DNA of 64,000 nt from Deltaproteobacteria bacterium (GCA_018266075.1 JAFEBB010000002.1:160111-224110); one strand, 5' to 3'. Shown: positions 26,468 to 35,416, counted from the first letter of the stretch. Notes: a model not told the origin generated them from the sequence alone. Numbers and translations: made by a program.

Positions 26468-26648
26468 ATGGCGCTTGGGCTCGCCGACATTCGTCAGGCA
26501 CTGCAGACCGCCGAGAACCTCGAGCTCCGACCGGTGGCCACGGAGGCGCAGGTTGCGGCGTTCGAAGCCGGCCCGGGCATGTCCATCCCCGACGGGGAAG
26601 GGGCCGGGGGATGGGGCTTGGGAACTCCGGAGCGGAATCCGCTCGGCC
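26468..26648 (+). pseudogene. Truncated SMI1/KNR4-type protein remnant
   Basis: An ATG at 26468 with GAGG upstream starts a coding-like stretch (MALGLADIRQALQTAE, then LRPVATEAQVAAFEAG) that fits the N-terminal half of SMI1/KNR4 proteins, which often act as immunity factors. The usual DYRxFLxEVGDGG core after the Pro-Asp is missing, reading PDGEGAGGWGLG instead, which suggests an internal deletion. The frame then degenerates into Arg-rich sequence over the 3' end of the opposite gene. Family assignment is tentative. Confidence 0.35.
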
Positions 26649-27416
26649 TCAGCCGACGACGTAGTAGTGCGCGTGGGCCGCGCCGGCGCCGACGAACCGC
26701 GAGCTGAGCGGGCCATCGCCGTAGTTGGTGGTGCCGGCCTGGCCGGTGCGGATGCTGCCGTTCGCGCCGGTGCCGATGACGGCCGCGATGTGCCCGTGGC
26801 CGCCGCTGGAGAGGTTCGAGGTGGTGACGAAGACCGCCTTGCCCGACGCCGCGAGCTGTCCCGCCTGGGCCGCGCTCACCTCCTGGACGCCGTTGCCGCT
26901 CCGCGCCGCCGCCGCGAGCTGCTGGTACTGCTCGTGCGCGTTGCCCGCGAAGAGGCGCTGGACCTGAGGCGTGTTGCCCAGCATCTGCGCGGCGTACGCG
27001 GCCGCAAACTGGTTGCAGTGGGTGACCCCGCCGCGCGGCTGCAGGTCCGAGCGACGCGCGAGCTGCGAGGTGATGGCCAGCTCGCGCGCGTTCACGCCCT
27101 CTCCGGCGCGCGCCGGGGTCGTGCCCGAATCAAAGCCGTCGGTCTGGAGGCGGCTCTGGGTCGCGCTGGGCGCCGACTGGAGGGCGGCCGCGGTCTTCGC
27201 GTCAACCGTGCCCGTCTGCGGGAGGTGATTGGCGGCCTGGAAGCTGCGCACGGCGCGGGCGGTGTTCGGGCCGAACTGGCCGTCGATGGCGCCCGGCGAG
27301 AACCCGGCATCCGTCAGCCTCTGCTGGACCTGGCGCACCGAGCTCGACATCGAGAGCGACCGCGGCGGAAGCACCAGCGAGTTCAGCGAGGAGGTCGAGT
27401 CGAACGAGACGGGCAC
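26649..27416 (-). CDS. Peptidoglycan-binding protein with C-terminal Cys/His domain
   Basis: The 255-residue protein has an N-terminal PG_binding_1 domain (VQQRLTDAGFSPGAID, FGPNTARAVRSFQ, about 25-85) and a C-terminal domain with THCNQFAAAYAAQM and GHGHIAAVIG, where a Cys, two His and Asn could form a CHAP/NlpC-like catalytic set. A cell-wall hydrolase is inferred. No signal peptide is clear, as in some endolysins. A GTG at 27416 with GGAG is chosen; an ATG at 27350 is the alternative and starts at the binding domain. It lies downstream of a membrane histidine kinase, 122 bp away. Confidence 0.7.
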   Translation of the reverse strand: MPVSFDSTSSLNSLVLPPRSLSMSSSVRQVQQRLTDAGFSPGAIDGQFGPNTARAVRSFQAANHLPQTGTVDAKTAAALQSAPSATQSRLQTDGFDSGTTPARAGEGVNARELAITSQLARRSDLQPRGGVTHCNQFAAAYAAQMLGNTPQVQRLFAGNAHEQYQQLAAAARSGNGVQEVSAAQAGQLAASGKAVFVTTSNLSSGGHGHIAAVIGTGANGSIRTGQAGTTNYGDGPLSSRFVGAGAAHAHYYVVG

Positions 27417-27538
27417 GTGCGCTCCGGGGTGATGAATGGGTTTTCCTGGGGCGCGGCGAAAGGTTGCGTACCGAAAATGGGCAACGTCACGAGCAACACC
27501 GTGACGATTGCAGGCCTCGCGCGACCGCTGGGCGCGCA

Positions 27539-29614
27539 TCAAGCGCTGAGCGAGAGCGGGAGGACCACGGAGAAGCAGGCGCCGGTGCCGGGTGCGCTCG
27601 TGACCTGGACCCGGCCACCGTGCGCCTCCACGGCTTGCCGGGTGATCCACAGTCCCAACCCGAAGCCGCCGTAGTGGTGCTTGGAGATCGCGCGCTCGAA
27701 GCGCTCGAAGATGCGCTTCTGGTCCTCCGGCGCGATGCCGATGCCGTGATCCCGGACGATCAGGGTGGCTTCCGTGGGGCTCCGACACGTCTCGACTTCG
27801 ATCGGCTGACCCTTGCCGTACTTGATGGCATTGCCCAGGAGGTTGGTGACGACCTGCTCGAGCCGCAGCCGGTCCCAAGATCCCGGGACCGACTCTGCCA
27901 GGTGCAGATCCAGGGCACTCCCCGAGCGCTTGCGCTCGTCCTCGAGCCTCGAGGCCACCTCGCGCACCACGTCGGTCAAGTCGACCGGCTCGCGTTCGAG
28001 CACCAGGCGGTTCGCGGTGATGCGCGACACATCGAGGAGTTGGTTGGTCAGGCGGGTCATTCGCGCGATGAGCCGCTCGGTCGTGACCAGCCGCTCGCGC
28101 ATGTTCTCAGGCGGGAGCTCACGCTTGAGGAGCGACTGCACGTTGATCTGCATGGCGGTGAGCGGCGTGCGCAGCTCGTGGCCGGCGACCGAGAGGAACT
28201 CGTCTCGCGCCTCGACCGCAACCTGGCGCTCCTCCAGCAGGCCAGCGTTCTCGAGCGCGACCGCAGCCTCCAGCGCCAGAGTCTCCAGAAAGTCGACGTC
28301 GCCCTGCAGAAAGGCATCGCGATCGCGCTTCGCGCCGAGCATGAGGATTCCCCGCAGCTCGCCCTGGTGCGCGATCGGGGCGGCAACCGCGACACCAAAG
28401 CGACGCAGCTCCGCGACCACCTCGCCGCCGCTGGACTCGGGCTGCTCCACGGAGTCCAGCTCATCGGTCACCAGGACCTGGGGGTTGGCGCTGAGTCGCC
28501 TCACGAGCGGGGAGTCCGCGGCCAGCTCGTTGGCGATGGGCTTCTTGCCGCACGCCACCTTGAGGAGAAAGGCGCCCTCCTCCCGGAGAAAACAGCCGGC
28601 ACAATCGGTGCCGACCGTGTTTCTCGCGACCTCCACCATCACGTGGACGACCTCGTCGACCGTGGTCAATCGGGCGAGCGCCTGCGTCAGCTCCTTCAGC
28701 GCGGACATGAAGTCGAGGCGTCGACGCGCCAGGAGGACGGCCGACGCCCGGCGCAGGATGGGGATGAGCGGCGACAAGAAGAGCAACAGCGCCGAGACCA
28801 CGCTCGCCACCCACACCGCCGTGCTCGAGCCCAACAACGGCGACAGCGATCGAAAGAGGATGACGTTCGCGATCACCAGCAGCACACCCAGGATCAGCGC
28901 CTCGCCCACGCGCGAGAGCACGATCTGAATGTCGAAGAGCCGGTGCTGGCGGATCGCATAGACGGTGGCCGCCATCCAGCCGAGGCTGAAGTAGCCCACC
29001 AGGCCAGGGTCAAACGAGATGTGGACCATGAACTGGAGCACGCCCGCGAGGAGCAGGCCGGCGGTGGCGTAGAAGGCGAGCCCGAGGAGGAAGTAGCTCG
29101 TCTGCTGGCGCTTGCGGCCGCTGCTGGCGCGGTGCACCTGCACCATTCCCACGAGCAAATAGAGCAGGGTCAGGGCGCCGAGCATTCGCCCTTGCTGTTC
29201 GAACGGCCCCACGCGATCCACGAATGGCAGGAGTGAGACGGCGCCAATCTCCACCAGGTCGGTGGTCACGCAGAGCACGAGGATCGTGCCCCAGAGCACG
29301 TAGAGCGCCACGCCCACCCAGAAGGCCAGGCGTGGCTTGCCCTGGAGCGTGAAGACGATCTGCGCGAGCGGCGCGAGGCCCACCCAGCCAATCCAGGCCG
29401 AGCGGTAGAGGAGGTCGTACTCGAGGCCGATGGACGCGCGCACGTACGCCAGGCCCATGACCAGGCAGTAGACCGTATTGATGAACGCCAGCGATGCGGC
29501 GTACGGCTGGAGAGGTCCCTGATTGCGGCGTCGCGCAACCAGGAACATGGCCAAGCTGAGATTCATCGCCGCCACCGCGCAGAGCGGGTAGCCGATGAGT
29601 GCGAGCGGGCTCAT
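27539..29614 (-). CDS. Membrane sensor histidine kinase (multi-TM, GAF, HisKA, HATPase)
   Basis: The 691-residue protein begins with about eight membrane helices (residues 1-290) of the 7TM/histidine-kinase type, then a GAF domain (about 310-440), HisKA with AGHELRTPLTAM, and an HATPase with FGLGLWI. No receiver is attached. An ATG at 29614 starts directly in the first helix. The N-terminal array could sense a membrane-linked signal. No response regulator gene is adjacent. Confidence 0.88.
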   Translation of the reverse strand: MSPLALIGYPLCAVAAMNLSLAMFLVARRRNQGPLQPYAASLAFINTVYCLVMGLAYVRASIGLEYDLLYRSAWIGWVGLAPLAQIVFTLQGKPRLAFWVGVALYVLWGTILVLCVTTDLVEIGAVSLLPFVDRVGPFEQQGRMLGALTLLYLLVGMVQVHRASSGRKRQQTSYFLLGLAFYATAGLLLAGVLQFMVHISFDPGLVGYFSLGWMAATVYAIRQHRLFDIQIVLSRVGEALILGVLLVIANVILFRSLSPLLGSSTAVWVASVVSALLLFLSPLIPILRRASAVLLARRRLDFMSALKELTQALARLTTVDEVVHVMVEVARNTVGTDCAGCFLREEGAFLLKVACGKKPIANELAADSPLVRRLSANPQVLVTDELDSVEQPESSGGEVVAELRRFGVAVAAPIAHQGELRGILMLGAKRDRDAFLQGDVDFLETLALEAAVALENAGLLEERQVAVEARDEFLSVAGHELRTPLTAMQINVQSLLKRELPPENMRERLVTTERLIARMTRLTNQLLDVSRITANRLVLEREPVDLTDVVREVASRLEDERKRSGSALDLHLAESVPGSWDRLRLEQVVTNLLGNAIKYGKGQPIEVETCRSPTEATLIVRDHGIGIAPEDQKRIFERFERAISKHHYGGFGLGLWITRQAVEAHGGRVQVTSAPGTGACFSVVLPLSLSA

Positions 29615-29800
29615 TCATAAGAAGATAGCCACGGAACAGGCTGCTCGGACTCTCATGGAGAGAGCGATTCCGACGTGCGTCCACTGGTGCACGAAGGAGC
29701 GATTTACCCGAAGAACTTGCTAGGCGCGTTCTTGGTGGAGTTCGCGCGGAGGCGAGGCGTGATCGGCGGCTTGGGACGAAGCGTCGGTCAGCGCGCAGAG

Positions 29801-29989
29801 CTAGTGTGTAATGGGCTTTGCATTCAATACATGAAGGACGAGGCTGACCCCACAGCGCTGGCACCGGATCGTCGCGCCATCGAACGGCTTGATCCCCGTG
29901 ACGGAGATCTCCGCCCTGCAGATAAGGCACGTGGCGTTCTGCTGGTTCTGGCTCAGCAAGACGAGCTTGGGCAATGGCAGCAGGGACAT
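29801..29989 (-). CDS. Small zinc-ribbon-like protein
   Basis: The 62-residue protein carries CLIC and CQRC pairs 19 residues apart, as in small zinc ribbons, and hydrophobic ends. An ATG at 29989 with TGAGG about 8 bases upstream is a believable start. It begins 10 bp after a frameshifted small gene and could be its operon partner. Sequence is too short to assign a family. Confidence 0.5.
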   Translation of the reverse strand: MSLLPLPKLVLLSQNQQNATCLICRAEISVTGIKPFDGATIRCQRCGVSLVLHVLNAKPITH

Positions 29990-29999
29990 GGTGTGGGCC

Positions 30000-30349
30000 T
30001 CACGCGTGTCGTCCGATGAGGCTGCGGACCACACCAATGACGAACTGGAGCTTCCAATCGGCCATCGTGTTCTTCATCGGCTGATGCGGAACAGCAACCG
30101 AACCCACGACTCGACCGCTGCGCTGCGCGATCTGCGCCTCGAGCCACTCTTCGCTTCTCCGAGGTTCGTGAAGAACTTGGTGTTGTCCGCGACCGCGTCC
30201 TGGAGCGCCCGCGCGTGGGCGTCGCGCAGTTGCGGCGGCACGCTCGCGAACAGGCACTTCCCGAGCTTCAGGATCGAGAAGTAGACGTCGGTGCTGGGGT
30301 CAAGGGGCTCAAGGGCTGATGGAGGTCGGAGACTCTGGGCTGGATTCAT
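30000..30349 (-). pseudogene. Frameshifted small gene of unknown function
   Basis: Two frames join into one coherent product of about 115 residues: STDVYFSILKLGKCLFASV and LRDAHARALQDAVADNTKFF in the first frame (ATG at 30349), then EEWLEAQIAQRSGRVVGSV and MADWKLQFVIGVVRSLIG to the stop at 30000. The junction, near 30155, needs one missing base after GGAGAAGC. Both halves have normal composition, unlike the Arg/Ser-rich shadows around them. The family is not recognised. A sequencing indel is possible. Confidence 0.4.
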
Positions 30350-30595
30350 CCGGGCGCTTCATCCCATCCCCCGCTGCAGTGTTGCCCCTGACTCTGTGAA
30401 CGACGGGCAGATGTTCTCGGTTACACAGCCGCACGACGATTCGCGCGGCACTTTCGCGAAACGGTCGGGCAGTTGGGAATTCGAAGCGCGGTCCACGAGG
30501 GCGAATGCCCGAACGGGTGATCGCCATCCCTTTCGACTGGCGCATCGCGTCGAAGGGTTCACCCGCTGTGTGGGTCGCGTTTCGCAGCGCGGCGA

Positions 30596-30820
30596 TCACG
30601 CGGGAGAGGCGTGGCTCTCGGCGCGATGGCCGTCGCCATCGCAGGGGAGCTCGACGGTGAAGGCGGGCTCGCTCTCCAGGGCGATGCTGTGGGCTGGCAG
30701 CGCCACTGCTCGAGCGACTCCCCCCAAGAACGCCTCGAGCTCCAGCGTCGGGCGGCCCTGGACGGAGGTAGGCGCACGCACCGCGAGCGTGGGCGTGTCG
30801 CGCAGCGCCGAAACCGGCAT
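30596..30820 (-). CDS. Possible small ORF or gene fragment, unknown
   Basis: The frame encodes about 74 residues (TLELEAFLGGVARAVALPA and IALESEPAFTVELP are typical coding sequence) and continues in the same frame as the 73-residue gene that ends at 30875, separated only by its stop. It lacks a good ribosome site. It may be a decayed or frameshifted gene downstream of the Ehr operon. From 30350 to 30595 nothing convincing is seen. Confidence 0.25.
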   Translation of the reverse strand: MPVSALRDTPTLAVRAPTSVQGRPTLELEAFLGGVARAVALPAHSIALESEPAFTVELPCDGDGHRAESHASPA

Positions 30821-30874
30821 TCCAGGGCCGGTCGGTCCCTCGAGGCTCAGACGAGGGCGTTGCTCAATCCGGCC

Positions 30875-31096
30875 TCATGACCGCCTGCCGTATCGAGCGA
30901 GGTGCCGTCGGACGAGCTCAACGAGGAGTCCCTTGGCGGCAGGCTCTGGCGAGACACCGTCGAACGCCGTCGAAAGACCTCCGCCTTCCAAATAGACGAC
31001 CTCGACGAGGTTCGCCTCGATCCGGAACGAACCCGAGTAGGAGGTTCCCTCGTGCGTCACCTCGATGTGCTGCCACGCGCCGCGCTGCTCGGCCAT
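30875..31096 (-). CDS. 73-residue protein at the end of the Ehr operon
   Basis: The ATG at 31096 has GAGGGGGG upstream, close to the stop of the small-subunit gene (23 bp away), and the gene reads in the same direction. The protein looks like a small beta-rich domain (HIEVTHEGTSYSGSFRIEANLVEVVYLEG) with a basic helical tail. No cofactor motif or membrane helix is present. It is likely the last gene of the complex and could be an accessory or assembly factor; that is inference from position only. Confidence 0.6.
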   Translation of the reverse strand: MAEQRGAWQHIEVTHEGTSYSGSFRIEANLVEVVYLEGGGLSTAFDGVSPEPAAKGLLVELVRRHLARYGRRS

Positions 31097-31119
31097 GGGC
31101 CCCCCCTCGGATCCGTGGG

Positions 31120-31893
31120 TTAGTGGTTCTTCGTCGAGTCGATTGGGTTGGTCCTGATGCCCAGGAGATCCAGCAGGCCGTTGATGAACGTGAGCGGATG
31201 CGGCGGGCACCCGGGGACGTAGAGGCTGGGCCGGAAGCGCTCGAGGAAGGCGCGATCGAGCGCGGGCGAGTCCGCGTAGAGCCCACCCGAGATGGCGCAG
31301 GCGCCGAAGGCAATCACGAACTTGGGATCCGGAATCGCCTCGTAGGTGAGGCTGAGCGCCTGGCTCATGTTCCGGGTGAGCGGCCCGCTCAGCACCAGCG
31401 CATCCGCGTGGCGCGGCGAGGCCACCCAGTCGATGCCGTAGCGGCCGAAGTCGAAGTTCACGTTGGCCATGGCGTTGAGCTCGAGCTCGCAGCCGTTGCA
31501 GCCGCCGGCCGAGACCGAGCGCAACTTGAGCGAGCGCCCGAACATGGCCTTCAGGGCGTCGGAGACCGCCACCGGCGACGGCTCGGCGTCAGATGAGCGA
31601 ACCACGAGTCCCTCGCGGGTCGCGGCAGCCATGTGCGTCTCGGAGGTGAACGCGATCTTCCCTTCCGGGCAGGCGAGCACGCACTCATTGCAGAAGACGC
31701 ACCGGCCCAGATCGATGCGCACGGGATCGAAGGAGATGGCCTTCGTGGGACAGACATCGCCACAGGCCTGACACCCGCCGCACGCGCCCTCGCGAATCAC
31801 CGGCCGGCCGCGAAAGCCCTTGGGCACCGCCGCGCGCACGTCGACGATGTACTGCTGGCCTTGCGAGGACCGAACCTTGAGTGCCTTGAACAC
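31120..31893 (-). CDS. Ehr/hydrogenase-4-like small subunit fused to 2[4Fe-4S] ferredoxin
   Basis: The 257-residue protein combines HycF-like and HycG/NuoB-like parts. Residues 35-78 hold two ferredoxin clusters, C38-C41-C44-C48P and C65-C68-C71-C75P. Residues 130-257 are NuoB-like with C132-NG-C135-E, FGAC near 197 and PGCPPHP near 230, the ligands of the proximal N2-type cluster. In hydrogenase 4 these are separate proteins (HyfH and HyfI), so this is a fusion. It starts 9 bp after the large-subunit stop. Electrons would pass from a soluble donor through these clusters; the acceptor is unknown. Confidence 0.88.
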   Translation of the reverse strand: MFKALKVRSSQGQQYIVDVRAAVPKGFRGRPVIREGACGGCQACGDVCPTKAISFDPVRIDLGRCVFCNECVLACPEGKIAFTSETHMAAATREGLVVRSSDAEPSPVAVSDALKAMFGRSLKLRSVSAGGCNGCELELNAMANVNFDFGRYGIDWVASPRHADALVLSGPLTRNMSQALSLTYEAIPDPKFVIAFGACAISGGLYADSPALDRAFLERFRPSLYVPGCPPHPLTFINGLLDLLGIRTNPIDSTKNH

Positions 31894-31902
31894 GCGCGCC
31901 GC

Positions 31903-33363
31903 CTAGAGGTCGTTGCCGCAGTAGGAGAGATCGAAGCTCTTGTTGCAGATGGGGAAGTCGGAGATCTCGTTCTCGCGGACCGCCAGCGCGAGCCCGAGCC
32001 AGTTGCGGAGCGACGGGTCCTGTGCCCGCTGGTGCACCACCTTCCCCTCGGCGTCGGTCTCCACGGTGTAGACGACCTCGCCGCGCCAGCCCTCGCAGAT
32101 CCCCACCGCGAGCGAGCTCGGCGCCCAGGCAGCGAGCGGCTCCACCTTCGGCTCGAGCGTCTCCGCGCGCGCCACGGCCTCGCGCAGCCAGCGCAGCGAC
32201 GCGTCCATCTCGCGAATGCGCAGCACGCCTCTGGCCCAGCAATCTCCGCCGGGCTCGGTGACGGTGGCGATGGGCAGCGCCGTGTACGGCTCGGCACCGG
32301 GCGCGGTTCGCCAATCGATGGCGAGGTTGCACATCCTCGCCGCCATGCCCACCAGCCCGATGCTCTGCGCTTGCTCGGTGGTGAGCGTGCCTGTTCCCTG
32401 GAGTCGACGGCGCACCGAGGCCGCGTCCTGGACCAGCGCGTTCACGGGCGCGAGATCGCGCACAAGGAGCTCGAGATTCGCCTTCACGGTGACGGCCTGC
32501 TCGGCGCTCATGGCCGCGCGCGCGCCCCCCGGACGGATCCAGCCGCGGCCGAAGCGGCTCCCAGAGAGCAGCATCGAGGTGTTGATGGCCGTGGTCCGCA
32601 GGCGCCCGTACGAGGTGCCACCGGGCAGGAAGCCGATGTCGGTCATCATTCCCGAGAGGCCAGCGAGGTGCATGGCCACCCGCTCCAGCTCGAGCGCCAT
32701 GCCGCGCGAGAGCGTCGCCGCCGGCGAGACCTTCACGTCCGCGAGCGCCTCGAGCGCGGCGCAGAACGCCCAGGCGTGGGCGATGCTCGCGTCGCCAGAG
32801 ATGGTCTCCACCAGGGGCACCGCGCGGCGCGGATCCTTGCCCTGGAGGAGTGCTTCGGCCCCGCGATGTTGGTAGCCGAGCTGGATTTCCAGGTGGTGCA
32901 CCTGCTCGCCGAGGCACGAGAAGCGGAAGTGCCCGGGCTCGATGACCCCGGCGTGCACCGGGCCCACGCCCACCTCGTGCAGCTCTTTGCCGTCCATCTT
33001 GTAGAAGGGGTACTCGGCCATCGGCGGCGCGCCGGGCGGATAGCGCACCGGCTTGAGCCAGGGGTGGTCGTGGCAGGGCACGCCATCGCGCTCGAAGATC
33101 TCCCGCTCGAAGATGTGGAGCGCGGGAAACTTCCGGGTGAGCGAGTGGTAGCCCCAGCTCCGCTCGAGCTCGGTGCGCACGACCTGAAGGTTCACGCCGC
33201 TCGTGGTGACCGCGGTGAGCGTCACGTGGCCCGGATCGCTCGCGGCCGTGGAGTAGAGGGTGAGCACCCGATCGTTCGCGCGGAGCCGCTCCTTGAGCTC
33301 GCCGAAGAAGTCGGCGGGCTGGCGCATGAGCCGCGCGGTATCGCGCTCGAGGTGGGCGATCAC
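31903..33363 (-). CDS. Ehr-type large subunit (NuoCD/HyfG-like) lacking NiFe-binding cysteines
   Basis: The 486-residue protein has an N-terminal NuoC-like domain (about 10-125) and a C-terminal NuoD/HycE-like domain. Where active [NiFe] subunits have RICGIC, this reads ETISGDAS (186-193), with no Cys. At the C-terminus the DPCxxC motif is replaced by FPICNKSFDLSYCG (470-483), leaving single Cys473 and Cys482. The NiFe site therefore cannot form, as in energy-converting-hydrogenase-related (Ehr) complexes and complex I. The GTG start at 33363 overlaps the upstream stop by 4 bp (GTGA), so translation is coupled. The redox substrate is unknown. Confidence 0.88.
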   Translation of the reverse strand: MIAHLERDTARLMRQPADFFGELKERLRANDRVLTLYSTAASDPGHVTLTAVTTSGVNLQVVRTELERSWGYHSLTRKFPALHIFEREIFERDGVPCHDHPWLKPVRYPPGAPPMAEYPFYKMDGKELHEVGVGPVHAGVIEPGHFRFSCLGEQVHHLEIQLGYQHRGAEALLQGKDPRRAVPLVETISGDASIAHAWAFCAALEALADVKVSPAATLSRGMALELERVAMHLAGLSGMMTDIGFLPGGTSYGRLRTTAINTSMLLSGSRFGRGWIRPGGARAAMSAEQAVTVKANLELLVRDLAPVNALVQDAASVRRRLQGTGTLTTEQAQSIGLVGMAARMCNLAIDWRTAPGAEPYTALPIATVTEPGGDCWARGVLRIREMDASLRWLREAVARAETLEPKVEPLAAWAPSSLAVGICEGWRGEVVYTVETDAEGKVVHQRAQDPSLRNWLGLALAVRENEISDFPICNKSFDLSYCGNDL

Positions 33364-34796
33364 GGCGCCCCCAGCGAGGTCGCCACCTGGCGGAAGAGCG
33401 CGTTCACCGGCGCCGGAAGGTAGATGCCCATCGCGATCAGCGCGGAGAGGAAGACCAGCTTGGGCAGGATCGACGCGATGGGCTGGCTGGCCCAGTCGGC
33501 CTTCTTCCGGGGCTCGCCCCAGATCATGGGGAACACCGCGCGGCCGGTGGCGACGAAGGTCACCGTGAGCACCACGCAGAACGCCACGAAGACGCTGATC
33601 AGCCCGCGGCTGATGAGGCCGCTCATCAAGATCAGCTCGCCGAGGAAGCTGCCGAAGGGCGGCAAGCCCAGCAGCGCGAAGACGCCCACCATGAAGAACA
33701 TGCCGCTGTAGGGCAGGTCCTTGATGAGCCCCGAGACGTCGGCCATCTCCGAGGAGCGGTAGTGCGCCTGAATCTTGCCCGCCGTGAGAAACAGGATGGC
33801 TTTGATGAAGGCGTTGCTCACCACGTACACGATCACGCCGTAGGTGGCCTCGCGGCCGATGCCCAGTCCAATGGCGATGACGCCGGCGTGGTTGAGTGCG
33901 GCGTAGGCGATGAGCCGCTTGTAGTTCCGCGCGGCGATGATGCTCAGCGCCGACACCAACATCGTCGCCAGTCCGAGCCCCACCAGCTCGTAGCTGACCG
34001 CGAACGGATCCAGCCGCCGCGCGAACTCTAGGACGCGCAGCAACGCCACCAGCGCCACATTGAACTGCACCGCCGCGAGCAGCGCGGTGGTCGCCGGCGG
34101 CGCGGCCTCGTAGGTCTCCGGCAGCCACGCGTACATCGGCGCGAGGCCGAGCTTGGTGCCCAGGCCCAGGAAGACCAGCGCGAGCCCGATGCGTCCCCAG
34201 GCGTCGAGCGGCCCGGGAGAGATGGATGTGAGCCCATCGATCCACAGCCCGACCTCCGATCCGTGCGACTCGAGTCCTTGCTCCAGGCAGAGAAACCCGA
34301 GCAGCGCCAGCGCGAGCCCCACCCCCGAGAACAGCAGGTACTTCCACGACGCGCGCGTGGCCGCGAGTCCGCCATGCTGAATGAGCGGCACGGCCGCGAG
34401 GGTGCTCAGCTCCAGCAGGACCCACAGCGCGATGAGGTGGTTCGAGAGGATGGCCAGGTTGCAGGCGAGCACGAAGGCCACGCAGAACGCCACGTAGCGC
34501 GCGACGCCCGCTTGCAGCGCGGGGATGGCGTTCACGCGCGTCCAGACGTACGTCGCCACGCCGAGCACGATGGCGTTGACCACCAGCAGGAACAGCTTCG
34601 AGGTGGCGTCGAGGCGGAAGAAGCCGCCGGCGAAGGCGGTGATCTTCAAGTTCGGGAGCGCCAGGCCCACCACCACCGACGCGGTCAGCCCCAACAGCCC
34701 CACGAGCACCAGCCACACCGGGGCCTTGGAGCGAATCGGATTCTCGCCCACGGTTGGCGTCTCCTTCGTAGCGATCGCCGCGACCAGGTCGCTCAT
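33360..34796 (-). CDS. hyfF: Antiporter-like membrane subunit (HyfF/NuoN-like)
   Basis: The 478-residue protein has about 13-14 membrane helices of the Mrp/NuoLMN family. Family landmarks are the Glu in LWVLLELSTLAAVPLI, the Lys-containing GLGTKLGLAPMYAWLPETYEAAPP segment and a mid-membrane Lys in AFIKAILFL, together forming the proton-translocation channel residues. ATGA overlaps link it to the genes on both sides. It is one of two antiporter-like subunits of the complex, the other being the HyfB-like protein. Confidence 0.88.
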   Translation of the reverse strand: MSDLVAAIATKETPTVGENPIRSKAPVWLVLVGLLGLTASVVVGLALPNLKITAFAGGFFRLDATSKLFLLVVNAIVLGVATYVWTRVNAIPALQAGVARYVAFCVAFVLACNLAILSNHLIALWVLLELSTLAAVPLIQHGGLAATRASWKYLLFSGVGLALALLGFLCLEQGLESHGSEVGLWIDGLTSISPGPLDAWGRIGLALVFLGLGTKLGLAPMYAWLPETYEAAPPATTALLAAVQFNVALVALLRVLEFARRLDPFAVSYELVGLGLATMLVSALSIIAARNYKRLIAYAALNHAGVIAIGLGIGREATYGVIVYVVSNAFIKAILFLTAGKIQAHYRSSEMADVSGLIKDLPYSGMFFMVGVFALLGLPPFGSFLGELILMSGLISRGLISVFVAFCVVLTVTFVATGRAVFPMIWGEPRKKADWASQPIASILPKLVFLSALIAMGIYLPAPVNALFRQVATSLGAP

Positions 34797-35416
34797 AGGG
34801 CGTGCCCCTCGTCCTCAGCCGGGGCGGCCGTGAGCCGCGCGATCCGATTCAGGTAGAGCGAGAACGTGGCCAGGGTGAGCACATAGACCGCGCTCAGGCC
34901 CGCCTCCAGGGCCAGCGGCGTTCGCCGAGGCGCACCGAGCTCGAAGAGCATGATCGCGTTGTCGATGCGGAGGAGGCCGATCATCTGGTTGATGGCGGAG
35001 TCGCGCGTGGCGACCACGAAGATGCCGATGAGCAGCGCGGCCGCGGCCACGCCGAGGATGGCGCGCCGGTCATTCGGGAGGTTGAGGCCCGGGAGCTCGG
35101 AGAAGCGGAAGGCGATCAGCACCAGCACGCCCGCGAGCGCCCACACGAAGAGGTTGGGCGGGATCACCTCGTTTCGGCTGGGCGTGCCCTGGCGTTCGAG
35201 GATTCGGTAGAGCACCGCGGGCGCCGCGATGCCACGCAGCAGCAACGCGTCGGCGATGGGCAGGAGCTCGGAGGCGGAGAGCTCGCGCAGCTGCGTCTGG
35301 GCCATCCACCCCAGGAGCAGGCCCTGCAGCGCCAGCCCCAGCAGGCTCACCCGCCACGACCCCACGAGCAGCGGGAAGAGCACCACCAGCAGGAAGGTGA
35401 CGGCCTCCGGGGTCAT
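34793..35416 (-). CDS. hyfE: HyfE-like membrane subunit
   Basis: The 207-residue protein has about six membrane helices and the HyfE features: an N-terminal NuoK-like part and late NQMIGLLRIDNAIMLFEL. HyfE is found in hydrogenase-4 and Ehr complexes but not in complex I or Ech, which supports the assignment. It overlaps the preceding and following genes by 4 bp (ATGA) each. Confidence 0.88.
   Translation of the reverse strand: MTPEAVTFLLVVLFPLLVGSWRVSLLGLALQGLLLGWMAQTQLRELSASELLPIADALLLRGIAAPAVLYRILERQGTPSRNEVIPPNLFVWALAGVLVLIAFRFSELPGLNLPNDRRAILGVAAAALLIGIFVVATRDSAINQMIGLLRIDNAIMLFELGAPRRTPLALEAGLSAVYVLTLATFSLYLNRIARLTAAPAEDEGHAL

Noticed and set aside
31903..33363. Annotation of the large subunit as an active NiFe hydrogenase
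   Set aside because: Both CxxC ligand pairs are missing, so the name hydrogenase would be misleading.
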